Shown: positions 1 through 10,137 of the stretch, in pieces
How the letters are laid out: the number at the start of each line of letters is the position of its first letter
Numbering within the stretch: position 1 is the stretch's first letter
From: [Actinobacillus] rossii
GTDB taxonomy: Bacteria > Pseudomonadota > Gammaproteobacteria > Enterobacterales > Pasteurellaceae
DNA length: 64,000 nt
Direction: 5' to 3'
Assembly: GCA_900444965.1 (NCBI GenBank)
Contig: UFRQ01000003.1
Coordinates: 2,108,001-2,172,000, forward strand
The notes under the pieces: generated by a model
Database searches by the model: none
Told to the model about the DNA's origin: nothing
What the model saw: the letters and a program-made list of their open reading frames with translations, nothing else
Made by a program: the position numbers and the translations under genes

Positions 1-11
1 AAAGAATAATC

Positions 12-359
12 ATGGATAATTTGATCTTATTACATATAGCCAGCGCATTTTTAAGCCTTGTTTTGCTTGTTATTCGTGGTGCAATGCAATTTTTCGCCAA
101 AGATTGGCATACAATAAAGTTACTCAAAATCCTACCGCACTTAGCGGATACATTACTTCTTACGAGCGGTATTGCTATTGTATTTACTTTTGGTTTTACA
201 TTTCAGCTTTGGCTTATCGCGAAATTAGCACTCTTTATACTTTATGCAATTTTCGCAGGCAAATATTTCAGCCGCAAAACTATACAACCTAATGCTGTGT
301 TTTTACTGCTTGCTATACTTGCGTTTGTAGGCGCGATGATGTTGGGTTATAACCACTAA
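12..359 (+). CDS. SirB2 family small membrane protein
   Basis: This 115-residue protein is almost entirely hydrophobic, with about four predicted membrane segments (near residues 3-22, 45-62, 66-84 and 94-112). The pattern and size fit the SirB2 family (named from a Salmonella regulator of invasion genes), whose biochemical role is not established. The ATG lies 12 bases into the window, so its promoter and any upstream partner are outside. It ends just before a paired-uptake-word terminator and is convergent with yciH. The family call rests on size and hydrophobic pattern; the function is unknown. Confidence 0.7.
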   Translation: MDNLILLHIASAFLSLVLLVIRGAMQFFAKDWHTIKLLKILPHLADTLLLTSGIAIVFTFGFTFQLWLIAKLALFILYAIFAGKYFSRKTIQPNAVFLLLAILAFVGAMMLGYNH

Positions 360-376
360 ATAATCCCTAAAAAAAT

Positions 377-412
377 AACCGCACTTTAAAGACACTTAAA
401 GTGCGGTTTTAT
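377..412. terminator. Bidirectional terminator built from inverted uptake words
   Basis: A perfect 13-bp inverted repeat (377-389 and 396-408) contains ACCGCACTT facing AAGTGCGGT with a 6-nt loop, and is T-rich on both exits. It separates the converging SirB2-family gene and yciH. Paired DNA uptake signal sequences acting as terminators are typical of Haemophilus. Confidence 0.85.
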
Positions 413-431
413 TTTGCTCAATTTTGGCAAC

Positions 432-749
432 TTAACCACCAGACAATTTTACGGTGAATCCTTTCTGTTCTAAAAACTGTTTAAGTAAATCCCGTTTATC
501 ACCTTGTATTTCAATGCTGCCATTTTTCACAGCTCCGCCACAACCACAACGCTTTTTAAGTTCCATAGCCAGTTTTTTAAGCTCATCATCGGACAAGTCT
601 AATCCTGTTACGACACTCACACCAGCACCTTTACGCCCACTGGTTTGCTTTTGAATACGCACAATACCATCACCTTTTGGGCGCGGTGGTTTATCTTCTG
701 TAGCCTTAATTCTGCCAAATTCTGTGGAGTAAACGATATTATTCATCAT
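432..749 (-). CDS. yciH: SUI1/eIF1-like translation factor YciH
   Basis: The 105-residue product carries the SUI1 fold signature, with a basic region around residues 35-45 and the conserved RCGCGG stretch near residue 68 followed by the IEIQGD strand. In bacteria YciH is a homologue of eukaryotic eIF1 that influences start-codon fidelity in vitro and is not essential. It lies about 50 nt downstream of pyrF on the same strand, as in Haemophilus and enterics, so the two are probably cotranscribed. ATG codons at 749 and 746 and a TTG at 752 are all possible starts, and none has a strong ribosome binding site. Confidence 0.85.
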   Translation of the reverse strand: MMNNIVYSTEFGRIKATEDKPPRPKGDGIVRIQKQTSGRKGAGVSVVTGLDLSDDELKKLAMELKKRCGCGGAVKNGSIEIQGDKRDLLKQFLEQKGFTVKLSGG

Positions 750-799
750 CAAGTCAGCTAAAATTTAAGAAATTATACAAAACAAAGCATCACTTACGA

Positions 800-1498
800 T
801 TAGGCATTCACTAAAGAGGCATTAATTGAACGCAATACTTCTGCTGGATTTTCCGCTTGTGTAATAGGACGGCCAATCACCAAATAGTCCGAACCAGAAC
901 GCACAGCCGCAGCAGGTGTCATCACACGGCGTTGGTCACCAAATTCTGAACCAATTGGACGAATGCCTGGTGTCACTAATTTAAAATTTTCACCTAAATT
1001 TTTACGTAAAATTTCCACTTCTTGCGGTGAACACACTACACCATCTAAACCTGCACGTTGCGCCAAATGTGACAAACGAATGACTTGTTCAAGTGGTGAT
1101 GCGTTAATACCAATTTGAAGTAAATCCAAGTCTTCCATACTAGTTAACACGGTCACAGCAATTAAAAGTGGCGCATCTTTACCATAAGGGTCAAGAATTT
1201 TTTTCGCATCTTCCATCATCGCTAAACCGCCAGACGCGTGCAAATCCACCATCCAAACACCCAAATCTGCAGCAGAACGCACCGCCCGTGCAACAGTATT
1301 AGGAATGTCGTGATATTTCAAATCCAAGAAAACATCAAATTTGCGTTCATGAAGTTGTTTCACAAAATTTATGCCGAGACTGGTGAACATTTCTTTACCC
1401 ACTTTTAAGCGACAAAGACTCGGATCAATTTGATCAACCAAACTCAATGCTTCGGCTTCAGTTTCATAATCTAACGCAACAATAATTTTGCTGTCCAT
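800..1498 (-). CDS. pyrF: Orotidine 5'-phosphate decarboxylase
   Basis: This cytosolic enzyme makes UMP from OMP, the last step of pyrimidine synthesis. The 232-residue TIM barrel shows the catalytic [10 protein letters not shown] motif (Lys and Asp pair) near residue 60 and the phosphate-binding VTPGIRP and VIGRPIT segments toward the C-terminus. The reading frame is open 36 bases further upstream, but the ATG at 1498 is preceded by AAGGAA at good spacing and begins with the family's [11 protein letters not shown], so I place the start there. It sits 13 nt after lapB, in the lapA-lapB-pyrF-yciH order. Confidence 0.95.
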   Translation of the reverse strand: MDSKIIVALDYETEAEALSLVDQIDPSLCRLKVGKEMFTSLGINFVKQLHERKFDVFLDLKYHDIPNTVARAVRSAADLGVWMVDLHASGGLAMMEDAKKILDPYGKDAPLLIAVTVLTSMEDLDLLQIGINASPLEQVIRLSHLAQRAGLDGVVCSPQEVEILRKNLGENFKLVTPGIRPIGSEFGDQRRVMTPAAAVRSGSDYLVIGRPITQAENPAEVLRSINASLVNA

Positions 1499-1511
1499 AT
1501 TGTTTTCCTTT

Positions 1512-2705
1512 TTATATTTGATTTTCAATTCCACGAATTGGTTTAATTTTTTCCCATTGACGGCAAGATGGACAACACCACATCAGTTTATGGCTTTGAT
1601 AACCACAATTTGTACAGCGATAATCAAACCCCTGACGAATATGTTCTCCCACCATTTTATGTAACAACACGAGACTGTCTTTGGCTCTCCCCTCTTCCGC
1701 ATCATCTACTTGATACTGAATAAAACGGTGAAATAAGAACATATTAGGATTTTGTCCAATTTTTTGGTAAATCTTGCTTTGAGCATTTGCGCGACTATCT
1801 TGTTGCTCAATCAAATCAGCTAAAGCTAAATCAATGCTCGCATTTCTCGTTTCCTGACTTGCTCGAATTAAAAATAATTCAAAATTATCAAGTTGATTAA
1901 GCGCTTCGTAGCTTTCTTTCAGTAGTGGTAGCATTTCCCCCACAAAATCAGGGTTTTGATTTAAAATATTTTCTAAAATTTTGACCGCACTTTGATAGTC
2001 TTTTTGCTCAATCAGCTTCTCTCCTAACATCATAGATGCTCGCACACAACTTGGCGAAACGACTAATGCCTGACGCAAAATTTCAAGTGGCTTTTCTTTA
2101 CTGTCAGCGGATAATGTATTTGCAAATTCGCAATAAAATTGTGCTAATTCAATATTATCTGGCTTAGGTACAATTCTAGCGAGTTTCTCCGCCACATTAA
2201 TGGCTTTTTTCCATTCTTTTGTTTTTTGATAAATCACGGCTAACTGTTGTAACGCACCTTCAGCAAAATCAGGTTCATCTACTAACAAAATGTAAATATT
2301 TTCAGCACGATCAAAAAAACCGACAGACATAAAATCTTTGGCAAGCTGTTGTTTTGCCAATAATTTCTGCTCAAATGAATAGTTAGGACTGCGATCTAAT
2401 GCTTGGTGGATGCGCAAAGCGCGATCGACTTCACCGCGTGAGCGAAATAAGTTTCCTAGTGTCAGCTCAGCTTCAAACTGAGAATGTTGTTCAATTTCAT
2501 TTTCTATTTCTTGCTTTTGGAGCATATCCAAAAACAAATCTACCGCTTTTTCTGTTTGGTTCGATAATAAGAAATTAACCCCCGTCACATAATCACGAGA
2601 GAGCTTATTACTGATATCTTCCTGATCTTTTTTGGCACTACGATGTCCCATATACCAACCGTAAGCAGCAGCGATTGGTAATAACAGGAAGAGCAATTCA
2701 ATCAT
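1512..2705 (-). CDS. lapB: Lipopolysaccharide assembly protein B
   Basis: LapB (YciM) is an inner-membrane TPR protein that couples LPS synthesis to export by controlling FtsH-mediated turnover of LpxC. The 397-residue product has an N-terminal membrane anchor (about residues 2-18), a long run of TPR helices (about 35-350) and a C-terminal rubredoxin-type metal knuckle with two CxxC pairs (CTNC and CPSC, about residues 365-385). Length matches the family (about 390). It starts 2 nt after lapA ends, so translation is probably coupled. Confidence 0.93.
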   Translation of the reverse strand: MIELLFLLLPIAAAYGWYMGHRSAKKDQEDISNKLSRDYVTGVNFLLSNQTEKAVDLFLDMLQKQEIENEIEQHSQFEAELTLGNLFRSRGEVDRALRIHQALDRSPNYSFEQKLLAKQQLAKDFMSVGFFDRAENIYILLVDEPDFAEGALQQLAVIYQKTKEWKKAINVAEKLARIVPKPDNIELAQFYCEFANTLSADSKEKPLEILRQALVVSPSCVRASMMLGEKLIEQKDYQSAVKILENILNQNPDFVGEMLPLLKESYEALNQLDNFELFLIRASQETRNASIDLALADLIEQQDSRANAQSKIYQKIGQNPNMFLFHRFIQYQVDDAEEGRAKDSLVLLHKMVGEHIRQGFDYRCTNCGYQSHKLMWCCPSCRQWEKIKPIRGIENQI

Positions 2706-2707
2706 TA

Positions 2708-3004
2708 TTACGCAGCCTTATTATTAAGACTTGTTGTCATCTCATTAACTTGCTGATTTAAGCGTTTCACTTGACGTGTCAGCGCCATATTTTTAAGTCT
2801 AATTTTAAGATAAAAAATCCCTGTAATTAACCAACCTAAAATGAGACCAAAACCAAACAAAATAGCAACTAATGTTGAAAGTTTGAAATCACTTTGCGCA
2901 AACATATAATTAAAAGTAATCACTTGATCATTATTCGCACCAATAGTGATTGCAACTAAGACAATCGCAAGAACAATAACGAAGCCGAAAATATATTTGA
3001 ACAT
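2708..3004 (-). CDS. lapA: Lipopolysaccharide assembly protein A
   Basis: The 98-residue LapA (YciS) has two membrane segments (about residues 3-22 and 42-65) followed by a short coiled-coil tail rich in Lys, Gln and Asn that faces the cytoplasm. It works with LapB in LPS assembly. It is the first gene of the lapA-lapB-pyrF-yciH run and is separated from ihfB upstream by a terminator, so it should have its own promoter in the short gap at 3005-3050. Confidence 0.9.
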   Translation of the reverse strand: MFKYIFGFVIVLAIVLVAITIGANNDQVITFNYMFAQSDFKLSTLVAILFGFGLILGWLITGIFYLKIRLKNMALTRQVKRLNQQVNEMTTSLNNKAA

Positions 3005-3050
3005 GGCACTCTACTCCAAAACTAAGGTATTCACATTATGCCAAAATTTA

Positions 3051-3082
3051 AAACAAAAAACGACACCTTAAGATGTCGTTCT
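3051..3082 (-). terminator. ihfB terminator
   Basis: Read on the minus strand, AACGACA pairs with TGTCGTT across a short loop (3059-3080) and is followed by a T-rich run. It lies 27 nt past the ihfB stop codon and ahead of lapA. Confidence 0.75.
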
Positions 3083-3108
3083 TTGATTAATTTCAAATTA
3101 TTTTCTCA

Positions 3109-3393
3109 TTATGAGTGACTATCTACGCGCTCTTTTAAATCTTTACCCGCTTTAAAATGTGGTACGCATTTCGCATCTAATTTAACGCTCTCACCTGTTT
3201 TAGGATTACGGCCAATGCGGGGTTGACGAAAATGTAACGAAAAGCTACCAAATCCTCGAATTTCAATTCGTTCGGCATTTTCCATAGTAATAGACATATG
3301 CTCTAGAATTTCTTTCACCGCATTTTCTACATTTTTTACCCCAATGGATGGATTACGTTGGCTAATTACTTCAATTAATTCAGATTTTGTCAT
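3109..3393 (-). CDS. ihfB: Integration host factor beta subunit
   Basis: IHF-beta pairs with IHF-alpha to bend DNA by about 160 degrees and assists recombination, replication and transcription. The 94 residues match the family length, and the DNA-contacting arm with [10 protein letters not shown] is visible around residues 60-72, followed by the C-terminal helix. It lies downstream of rpsA, as in enterics, with a terminator-like hairpin and a single uptake word in the gap, so it may have its own promoter. IHF would also be a host factor for the tyrosine integrases in this window. Confidence 0.95.
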   Translation of the reverse strand: MTKSELIEVISQRNPSIGVKNVENAVKEILEHMSITMENAERIEIRGFGSFSLHFRQPRIGRNPKTGESVKLDAKCVPHFKAGKDLKERVDSHS

Positions 3394-3499
3394 AACAGTA
3401 TCCTTGCGTTTTAATAAAACAACGTCATTTTTGACCGCACTTTAATGAGCCTTAAAAACAAAAATCACGTTGTTTTACTAAGAAATGTCATTAAATAAA

Positions 3500-3532
3500 C
3501 AACTGGCGAGCCTGAACTCGCCAGTTTGATTA
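3500..3532 (-). terminator. rpsA terminator-like hairpin
   Basis: On the minus strand AACTGGCGAG pairs with CTCGCCAGTT around a 6-nt loop, with a moderately T-rich exit. It lies directly after the rpsA stop, so ihfB expression may depend on readthrough or a separate promoter. Confidence 0.65.
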
Positions 3533-3545
3533 GTCGGAGAATAAA

Positions 3546-5198
3546 TTATTCGCCTTTAGCTTGAGCAAATGCTGCTGCCATTGCGTTAGGAATAGCAACT
3601 TCTTCTTGTTTGCTATTCACAGACGCTAACGCTGCCGCTTCTTCAGCTTGATCTTTTGCTTTCACTGACAAGTGAACAATACGTGCTTTACGATCTGAAC
3701 CGGTGTATTTCGCTTCAACTACATCACCTGCTGCAACTTCAGAAACTAAATCTGCTGCACGGATATAACCTTCAACACCACCTTCTAATTCAACTTTAGC
3801 ACCTTTCGCATCAGTTTCAACAACAGTTGCAGATACTACTACACCTTTTTTGTTGATTGCTACGAAGTTGTTGAACGGATCATCTTCTAATTGTTTGATA
3901 CCTAAAGAGATACGTTCTTTCGCTGAATCTACTTGTAAAACAACGGCTTCTACTTCGTCACCTTTTTTGTAGTTACGAACAGCTTCTTCACCTTGAACAT
4001 TCCAAGAAATGTCAGATAAGTGAACTAAACCATCGATACCACCTTCAAGACCGATGAAGATACCGAAATCAGTGATTGATTTGATTTTACCTGAAACTTT
4101 ATCACCTTTGTTGTGAGTTTCTGCAAATTGTAACCATGGGTTTGCTTTGCATTGTTTCAAGCCTAAAGAAATACGACGACGTTCTTCATCAATTTCTAAT
4201 ACCATCACTTCAACTGTGTCACCTAAGTTAACCACTTTTGAAGGATGGATATTTTTATTTGTCCAATCCATTTCAGATACGTGAACTAAACCTTCAACGC
4301 CATCTAAAATTTCAACGAAACAGCCATAATCTGTTAAGTTAGTTACTTTACCAGTTAATTTGCTGTTTACTGGGTGGTTTTGAGCGATTGCAGCCCAAGG
4401 ATCTTGACCTAATTGTTTTAAGCCTAATGAAACGCGAGTTTTATCTTTGTCGAATTTCAATACTTTAACTGTGATTTCATCACCAACATTAACCACTTCG
4501 CTTGGGTGTTTAACACGTTTCCAAGCCATATCCGTGATGTGTAATAAACCATCAACACCGCCTAAGTCAACGAATGCACCGTAATCAGTTAAGTTTTTAA
4601 CAATACCGTTCACTTCTGAACCTTCAGCCAAGTTCGCTAATACTTCATCGCGATCTGCTGAGTTTTCTGATTCGATTACTGCACGACGTGAAACAACTAC
4701 GTTGTTACGTTTTTGGTCTAATTTGATAACTTTGAATTCTAATTCTTTACCTAAAAGGTGATCTGCATCACGTACTGGACGCGTATCAACTAATGAACCT
4801 GGTAAGAATGCGCGAACACCGTTTAACTCAACTGTGAAGCCGCCTTTCACTTTACCGTTTACTAAACCAACAACGCTTGCTTGTGCTTCGAATGCTTTTT
4901 CTAATTCGATCCAAGATTCGTGACGTACTGCTTTTTCACGTGAAAGTTTAGTTTCACCGAAACCGTCTTCTACAGCGTCTAACGCAACGTTTACAACGTC
5001 GCCAACTTTAACGTCAACTTCACCTTGTGCGTTTGCGAATTCTTCAGCTGGGATACGTGCTTCAGATTTTAAACCCGCGTCTACGTATACAAAGCCTTTT
5101 TCGATAGCAACAACAGTACCGTTGATGATTGAACCTAAACGTTGAGTTTCAAGGTTTTTTAATGATTCTTCAAATAATTGAGCAAAAGATTCTGACAT
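3546..5198 (-). CDS. rpsA: 30S ribosomal protein S1
   Basis: S1 binds mRNA on the small subunit and helps unfold leaders at initiation. The 550-residue protein shows six consecutive S1/OB repeats; motifs such as [34 protein letters not shown] and [17 protein letters not shown] mark repeats 3, 4 and 5. Length matches the family (about 549-557). The GxxxxRKA-type divergent first and last repeats are also present. It follows cmk on the same strand, the usual cmk-rpsA-ihfB order, with its own leader. Confidence 0.97.
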   Translation of the reverse strand: MSESFAQLFEESLKNLETQRLGSIINGTVVAIEKGFVYVDAGLKSEARIPAEEFANAQGEVDVKVGDVVNVALDAVEDGFGETKLSREKAVRHESWIELEKAFEAQASVVGLVNGKVKGGFTVELNGVRAFLPGSLVDTRPVRDADHLLGKELEFKVIKLDQKRNNVVVSRRAVIESENSADRDEVLANLAEGSEVNGIVKNLTDYGAFVDLGGVDGLLHITDMAWKRVKHPSEVVNVGDEITVKVLKFDKDKTRVSLGLKQLGQDPWAAIAQNHPVNSKLTGKVTNLTDYGCFVEILDGVEGLVHVSEMDWTNKNIHPSKVVNLGDTVEVMVLEIDEERRRISLGLKQCKANPWLQFAETHNKGDKVSGKIKSITDFGIFIGLEGGIDGLVHLSDISWNVQGEEAVRNYKKGDEVEAVVLQVDSAKERISLGIKQLEDDPFNNFVAINKKGVVVSATVVETDAKGAKVELEGGVEGYIRAADLVSEVAAGDVVEAKYTGSDRKARIVHLSVKAKDQAEEAAALASVNSKQEEVAIPNAMAAAFAQAKGE

Positions 5199-5225
5199 AT
5201 TTAATCTTCTTTAAAAGTTAATAAC

Positions 5226-5256
5226 ATCCACTTACAATCCATTACAAGTGGGGTTG
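5226..5256 (-). promoter_or_regulatory. Stem-loop in the rpsA leader
   Basis: In the gap between cmk and rpsA, CCACTT pairs with AAGTGG across an imperfect longer stem (about 5230-5253), some 30 nt before the rpsA start codon on the minus strand. S1 is known to repress its own mRNA through leader structure in E. coli; that this hairpin does so here is inference. Confidence 0.4.
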
Positions 5257-5306
5257 ATAATAAAGTTTATTCATCCTTGAACAAACAGGTTATATTTTGC
5301 CGATTA

Positions 5307-5972
5307 CTATTTACTTTCAATGAATTGCAACGCTTGCGCAATCACTTCTTCAATACTCAGTTCCGTGCTATCAAGCAACAATGCATCATCAGCTGGTTTG
5401 AGCGGTGCGACTGGGCGATTTCTATCGCGGAAGTCACGTTCTTTAATCTCGGCTAAAATCTGGTCAAAGTTACCATTAATTCCTTTACTTTGCAACTGTT
5501 TAAAGCGTCTTTTCGCACGTTCTTCCGCGCTCGCATCTAAAAATAATTTTACTTCTGCATTTGGGAACACTACCGTTCCCATATCACGACCATCAGCAAT
5601 CAACCCTTTATCTGTCTTCGCAAAGTTTTGTTGAAGTTGTAATAATGCCGCTCTAACTTGTGGGAATACTGCTATTTTAGATGCCGCATCTGCTACGTCT
5701 TGCATGCGGATTTGTCCACTCACGTTCTCGTTATTTAAGATAATTTCTACTTCACCATTTTTGGGAATAAATTGTATATCTAGGTTACGAGCCAATGTTG
5801 CTAACGCTAATTCGTCATCTAATTTGACCGCACTTTTTAATGCCGCCAACGCGGTGGCACGATAAATCGCCCCACTATCCAATAATGCAAAACCTAATTT
5901 TTCTGCAAGCGCGTAACAAAGCGTTCCCTTTCCTGCACCACTTGGACCATCAACCGTAATAATCATTGCCAC
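5307..5972 (-). CDS. cmk: Cytidylate kinase
   Basis: Cmk phosphorylates CMP and dCMP using ATP in the cytosol. The 221-residue product has the Walker A loop [10 protein letters not shown] at residues 8-17, the CMP-binding [11 protein letters not shown] segment near 127-137 and a lid with ERAKRR. The start is probably GTG at 5972, because AGGA lies 7 nt upstream of it; an ATG two codons later has poorer spacing. It precedes rpsA on the same strand. Confidence 0.95.
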   Translation of the reverse strand: MAMIITVDGPSGAGKGTLCYALAEKLGFALLDSGAIYRATALAALKSAVKLDDELALATLARNLDIQFIPKNGEVEIILNNENVSGQIRMQDVADAASKIAVFPQVRAALLQLQQNFAKTDKGLIADGRDMGTVVFPNAEVKLFLDASAEERAKRRFKQLQSKGINGNFDQILAEIKERDFRDRNRPVAPLKPADDALLLDSTELSIEEVIAQALQFIESK

Positions 5973-5981
5973 TATTTAATC

Positions 5982-6854
5982 CTATTTCTTAAAAAAATCT
6001 GAGATAGATTGTGCCATATTATCCAACATTTCATAACGTTTACGATACATCGAACGTTTTTTGCTTTGAATATCATCCAACGACTTACGCTCAATCGTCA
6101 ACGGTAATGCCCAATAACCTTGCGGGTTTAACATCGCTTCATTTTCTTGCCAAAACTCATCGTAATTAAATAATAATTTTGAATGATCATTCCAACGATA
6201 TTTGGCTTGATTTTTATGCGCAATACCAACAAGTTCACAATCTAGTGCTTCTGCTACATTTTTAAACGCATTCACTAACATATACATCGGGCGCATACCA
6301 TGCATTTGCTTAGTTGCCACTTTGACTAATTCTTGTGCATCTTCTGAATTTGGACCTTGAATAGATGCAATAAGTAATTGATTATTTGGTAAAAATGTAA
6401 AAGACGCATCATATACCGAACGCCCTTCAACATTTTTAATATTTAATGAGAAAAAACCTTCAAAGGGATCAATAGCATTAATATTCAAATAGACGGCCCA
6501 ATCTTCCGTCAGCTGTGCCAATAAAACAGATTGTTTTTCGACTAACGTTTGGCAGATTGCTGTCCCCCATTTGTCTTCAGCTTGATCAAATGCAGATTTG
6601 ATTGCATTTACGCGATCTGATACAGAAAAACGACGATCACAAAATTTCTGCAACAATGCATTTACACGATAAAAATTTTTCGTAAATACTGACTGCCATA
6701 ATGTTTTTTCGGTTAAATATTGTTCAAATTCGCGAATTTGATTGCGATATAAAAACGTATAAACGCAGTAACGCCCAAAAGAACGCACCTTCTTACTAAA
6801 ACGGCGTTCATTGGCATACATTTGACGGAATGATGGAAATGAAAAGGAACTCAC
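5982..6854 (-). CDS. VirK/YbjX (DUF535) family protein
   Basis: The 290-residue cytosolic-type protein has no signal peptide. The central FEGFFSLNIKNVEGRSVYDASF stretch (about residues 131-152) and the IQGP plus MRPMYMLVNAFKNVAEAL region match the DUF535 family, whose members in enterics (VirK, YbjX) affect envelope or virulence traits by an unknown mechanism. The stop is 9 nt from the cmk start, so the two are probably cotranscribed. The gene diverges from slt. Confidence 0.8.
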   Translation of the reverse strand: MSSFSFPSFRQMYANERRFSKKVRSFGRYCVYTFLYRNQIREFEQYLTEKTLWQSVFTKNFYRVNALLQKFCDRRFSVSDRVNAIKSAFDQAEDKWGTAICQTLVEKQSVLLAQLTEDWAVYLNINAIDPFEGFFSLNIKNVEGRSVYDASFTFLPNNQLLIASIQGPNSEDAQELVKVATKQMHGMRPMYMLVNAFKNVAEALDCELVGIAHKNQAKYRWNDHSKLLFNYDEFWQENEAMLNPQGYWALPLTIERKSLDDIQSKKRSMYRKRYEMLDNMAQSISDFFKK

Positions 6855-6943
6855 AAAAATCCTATTGTCTAATTAAGTCGAACTCTTTAAAATTTGCAGA
6901 ATTATACTAAAACTGACCGCACTTTAAAACCATTAGGAAAAAT

Positions 6944-8983
6944 ATGAAACGCACAACGCTGTCTTTAACATTACTCGCTACGTTGACCTCTTTCTCTGCT
7001 GTTGCAAATTTAGAGCAGCAGCGTCAAACTTACCAAAAAATCAACGAATTACTGGCTATTTCACAAAGCGATGCCACTCAAAAGCTAGCATATGACTTAT
7101 TTGAACAAATCAAAGATTATCCGCTCGCACCTTACGCAGAAGCCCAATTACTGAATGCAAATAAAGCTAATTTAATGTTAACGGATATCGAAACTTATCA
7201 ACAAAAAAATCCTAATTTACCTTTTGCCAATCAACTAAAAAAAGAATGGTTAAAACAATTGCAAGAAAAGCAAGATTGGAAAACCATTTTAGATAACGCC
7301 GGAAAACTCCCTTTAGATCAAGGATCACAATGTATTTTGGTTCAAGCTAAATCTTACAATGCGGCAATAGAAGCGACACAAAATACCGTTCAATCTGAAC
7401 CTAATGAAAAAACAGAAGAAAAACCAACCGCACTTTTGCCTAAATTCACACAAGATGATTTAGCCACCATTTGGCTGACCGGACAAAGTTTACCAAGCCA
7501 ATGTGACGCATTATTAACTCAATGGCATGAACAAGGTGGCCTCACCCCCGAATTAGCCAAACAACGCGCAGTTATGGCCTACGAACAAGGTAACAGTGGG
7601 TTACTTTCACATTTAGAAAAAATGCTGAAAGATGAAAAAAATCAACGCTGGGCAGCAGATTTAAATGCATTATTAAAATCTCCCGCTAATTTAATGGACG
7701 ATGATAATTTATTTTATGTCGATCTCATTCCCAATAAACCGTTAGAAAAACGCGTGGTATTAGCCACCTTCCCTGCTTATGTGAAAACGTTAAAAGAAGA
7801 AGATATCAAAGAGCCGGCAAAATATTTTGAGCATTTTGAAACTTGGGCAAAAAGCTTTTCTCTGACGCCAGAACAACTACTCGAATGGAAAAAACTGTAT
7901 CTTTCTCAATTCTTTGATAGCACGAATACTGAATTTCAAAATTGGCGGGATGAACAGCTTACTACATTAAAAGATGATTCACTGACTGAACGTCGTATCC
8001 GTATGGCAATTCGTGAAAAAGGCGATTATGCAAAATGGATAAGCTTATTGTCCGATACGGCTAAGGAAAAAGAAGAATGGCAATATTGGATCGCTCAAAC
8101 AACAGAAGACAAACTAAAATCAAAGGAAATTCTGACCGCACTTACTAAAAAACGGGGTTTTTACGCCATGCTGGCAGCAAAAGAATTAGGCGTTCAATAT
8201 CAACCTGAAATGCTGAAACTCGTTGAGCCGACATCAAAACCCGGTGCGATGCCCCAAATTGGCGTCACTTTCCAAGCTGAACTCGCTCGAATTGCAGAAT
8301 TGCGTCATTTTAACGACAGTACAAATCTAAACAGTGAATGGCGTAAATTACTAGATAACGCCAATTTCGAACAAAAATTGCAATTGTCGGAATATGCAAC
8401 GCAAGAAGGTTGGTATGATTTAGGTGTGGAAGCCACTATTCAAGCCAAAGCTTGGGATTACATGAGCTTACGTTTACCAAATGCTTATACTGACTGGTTT
8501 GATTTGAACTTAAATGGTAAAAAAATTAGCCGAACTTTTGCTATGGCGATAGCTCGCCAAGAAAGTGCATGGCGAACTGATGTGACATCGTCAGCCAATG
8601 CACGTGGTTTAATGCAATTACTGCCAACTACCGCTAAATTAACGGCAGAAAAAACAGGTTTGCCTTACTCAAACGACGCTCAGCTATTTGATCCATTCAA
8701 TAATATTATGCTTGGTACCGCGCATTTGCAGGAATTATTTGATAAATATGGTGATAACAGAATATTAATCGCGGCTGCCTATAATGCTGGTGCACAACGC
8801 GTAGATCAATGGCTCGAAAAAGCTGCGGGAAAATTAACTATGGCTGAATTTGTAGCCTCTATTCCTTTCTATGAAACCCGTGGTTATGTGCAAAATGTAA
8901 TGGCTTACGACAGTTATTACCAAATTTTACAACAACAATCCCAACAATTATTTTCAAAAGAGGAAACAGATCGTTTATACTAG
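6944..8983 (+). CDS. slt: Soluble lytic murein transglycosylase
   Basis: Slt cleaves the MurNAc-GlcNAc bond of peptidoglycan in the periplasm to give 1,6-anhydro ends. A signal peptide is visible at residues 1-21 (ending SAVAN), followed by the superhelical alpha-ring (U and L domains) and a C-terminal SLT domain from about residue 525. The catalytic Glu is in ARQESAW (E540), with the family's GLMQLLP and AYNAG motifs after it. At 679 residues it is slightly longer than the E. coli enzyme. slt-trpR order matches enterics and Haemophilus. An uptake word lies in the promoter region. Confidence 0.95.
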   Translation: MKRTTLSLTLLATLTSFSAVANLEQQRQTYQKINELLAISQSDATQKLAYDLFEQIKDYPLAPYAEAQLLNANKANLMLTDIETYQQKNPNLPFANQLKKEWLKQLQEKQDWKTILDNAGKLPLDQGSQCILVQAKSYNAAIEATQNTVQSEPNEKTEEKPTALLPKFTQDDLATIWLTGQSLPSQCDALLTQWHEQGGLTPELAKQRAVMAYEQGNSGLLSHLEKMLKDEKNQRWAADLNALLKSPANLMDDDNLFYVDLIPNKPLEKRVVLATFPAYVKTLKEEDIKEPAKYFEHFETWAKSFSLTPEQLLEWKKLYLSQFFDSTNTEFQNWRDEQLTTLKDDSLTERRIRMAIREKGDYAKWISLLSDTAKEKEEWQYWIAQTTEDKLKSKEILTALTKKRGFYAMLAAKELGVQYQPEMLKLVEPTSKPGAMPQIGVTFQAELARIAELRHFNDSTNLNSEWRKLLDNANFEQKLQLSEYATQEGWYDLGVEATIQAKAWDYMSLRLPNAYTDWFDLNLNGKKISRTFAMAIARQESAWRTDVTSSANARGLMQLLPTTAKLTAEKTGLPYSNDAQLFDPFNNIMLGTAHLQELFDKYGDNRILIAAAYNAGAQRVDQWLEKAAGKLTMAEFVASIPFYETRGYVQNVMAYDSYYQILQQQSQQLFSKEETDRLY

Positions 8984-9004
8984 GTGTACTACTTTAATAG
9001 TATA
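8984..9004 (+). promoter_or_regulatory. Probable TrpR operator ahead of trpR
   Basis: Just after the slt stop, GTACTACTTTAATAGTAT (8986-9003) is an imperfect palindrome that matches the enteric trp operator pattern GTACT-N8-AGTAC. It lies 20 nt before the trpR start, which suggests the repressor controls its own gene, as in E. coli. Confidence 0.65.
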
Positions 9005-9023
9005 ACCACAAATGGGATAAATT

Positions 9024-9329
9024 ATGTATATCAGTCGCAATATGAATTATTGGAATGCCTTTATAGAAACCTTGCGTGCCGCTTTCGCAGAAGGTAAAGA
9101 ACAAGAACTTCTCACATTATTGCTCACAGCGGATGAACGCGATGCTGTAGGTTTGCGTCTCCAAATCGTGTCACAACTTCTTGACAAAGATGTGCCACAA
9201 CGAGAAATCCAGCAAAACCTCAATACCAGCGCGGCAACGATTACACGTGGCTCAAATATGTTGAAATTGATGGAACCTGATTTTCTCGCTTGGGTAAAAG
9301 AACAAGTCGATGCTAAAACACCAAAATAA
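9024..9329 (+). CDS. trpR: Trp operon repressor
   Basis: TrpR is a tryptophan-binding helix-turn-helix homodimer that represses aromatic biosynthesis operons. The 101-residue sequence has the conserved [22 protein letters not shown] helices (about residues 33-54) and the recognition segment [19 protein letters not shown] (about 61-79). A possible operator overlaps the promoter. The end overlaps the mtgA start by 20 nt. An alternative start at codon 7 would also give a complete domain. Confidence 0.93.
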   Translation: MYISRNMNYWNAFIETLRAAFAEGKEQELLTLLLTADERDAVGLRLQIVSQLLDKDVPQREIQQNLNTSAATITRGSNMLKLMEPDFLAWVKEQVDAKTPK

Positions 9330-10062
9330 TTTATTTAACCTTAAAATTATCCGCACTTTTTTTCGTCTAGGCAAAAGTCTAGTCCAAAGAAAGTGCAGTC
9401 GTTTTTTTGTGCATTTTTTAATCGCATTTTTTGCGCTCACTTTATTTTTCCGTTTTGTTCCTATCCCCTTTTCAGCCTATATCGCCCAACAGAAAATGAG
9501 TCATTTAATACAATTCGATTTTGATTATGATGTACATTATAGTTGGGTAAGCCTTGATAAAATCTCAACTAATATGCAGCTTGCCGTGATTGCAGCCGAA
9601 GACCAAACTTTTCCAGAACACTGGGGATTTGATTGGAATGCCATTGAAAAAGCCCTTCAACACAATGAAAAATCCAAGCGTATTCGTGGCGGTTCAACGA
9701 TTAGTCAACAAACGGCAAAGAATCTTTATTTATGGCACGGACAAAGTTGGATCCGGAAAGGTTTAGAAGTTCCCGTGACCCTGACTTTAGAATTACTTTG
9801 GTCAAAAAAACGTATTTTAGAAGTGTATTTAAATATTGCAGAATTCGGGAAAGGGATTTTCGGCGTAGAAACGGCAAGCCGTTTCTATTTCAAAAAATCA
9901 GCAAAAAATCTGACGCAATCTGAAGCTGCTTTACTCGCGGCGGTAATGCCTAACCCTATTATTTATAAAGCAAATGCGCCTAGTAATTTGGTTAAACGTA
10001 AACAAATATGGATTATGCGCCAAATGAATATGTTAGGGAAAAATTATTTAAATCGTCTATAA
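9310..10062 (+). CDS. mtgA: Monofunctional biosynthetic peptidoglycan transglycosylase
   Basis: MtgA polymerises lipid II into glycan strands at the outer face of the inner membrane. The 250-residue protein has one N-terminal membrane anchor (about residues 33-53) and a GT51 domain. The catalytic Glu is in [12 protein letters not shown], followed by [18 protein letters not shown] and the [12 protein letters not shown] motif. The start overlaps trpR by 20 nt and has no strong ribosome binding site, so expression may rely on coupling. A terminator-like hairpin of degenerate uptake words lies inside its first 33 codons. Confidence 0.9.
   Translation: MLKHQNNLFNLKIIRTFFRLGKSLVQRKCSRFFVHFLIAFFALTLFFRFVPIPFSAYIAQQKMSHLIQFDFDYDVHYSWVSLDKISTNMQLAVIAAEDQTFPEHWGFDWNAIEKALQHNEKSKRIRGGSTISQQTAKNLYLWHGQSWIRKGLEVPVTLTLELLWSKKRILEVYLNIAEFGKGIFGVETASRFYFKKSAKNLTQSEAALLAAVMPNPIIYKANAPSNLVKRKQIWIMRQMNMLGKNYLNRL
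9350..9409 (+). terminator. Possible terminator inside the start of mtgA
   Basis: CGCACTTT (9352-9359) and AAAGTGCAG (9390-9398) are degenerate inverted uptake words around GTCTAG direct repeats, and a run of seven T follows. It looks like a trpR terminator, yet falls inside the mtgA reading frame. Activity is not shown; it could attenuate mtgA. Confidence 0.4.
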
Positions 10063-10137
10063 AACGATTTACTCACTAATTTTATGCTAATTTTATTGTC
10101 ATAATATAGACACTCTTATTAATTTTCAGGAAGAATC

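Noticed and set aside
9252..9440. Short minus-strand frame over the trpR-mtgA overlap
   Set aside because: It is a shadow of two well-supported genes and has no start signal.
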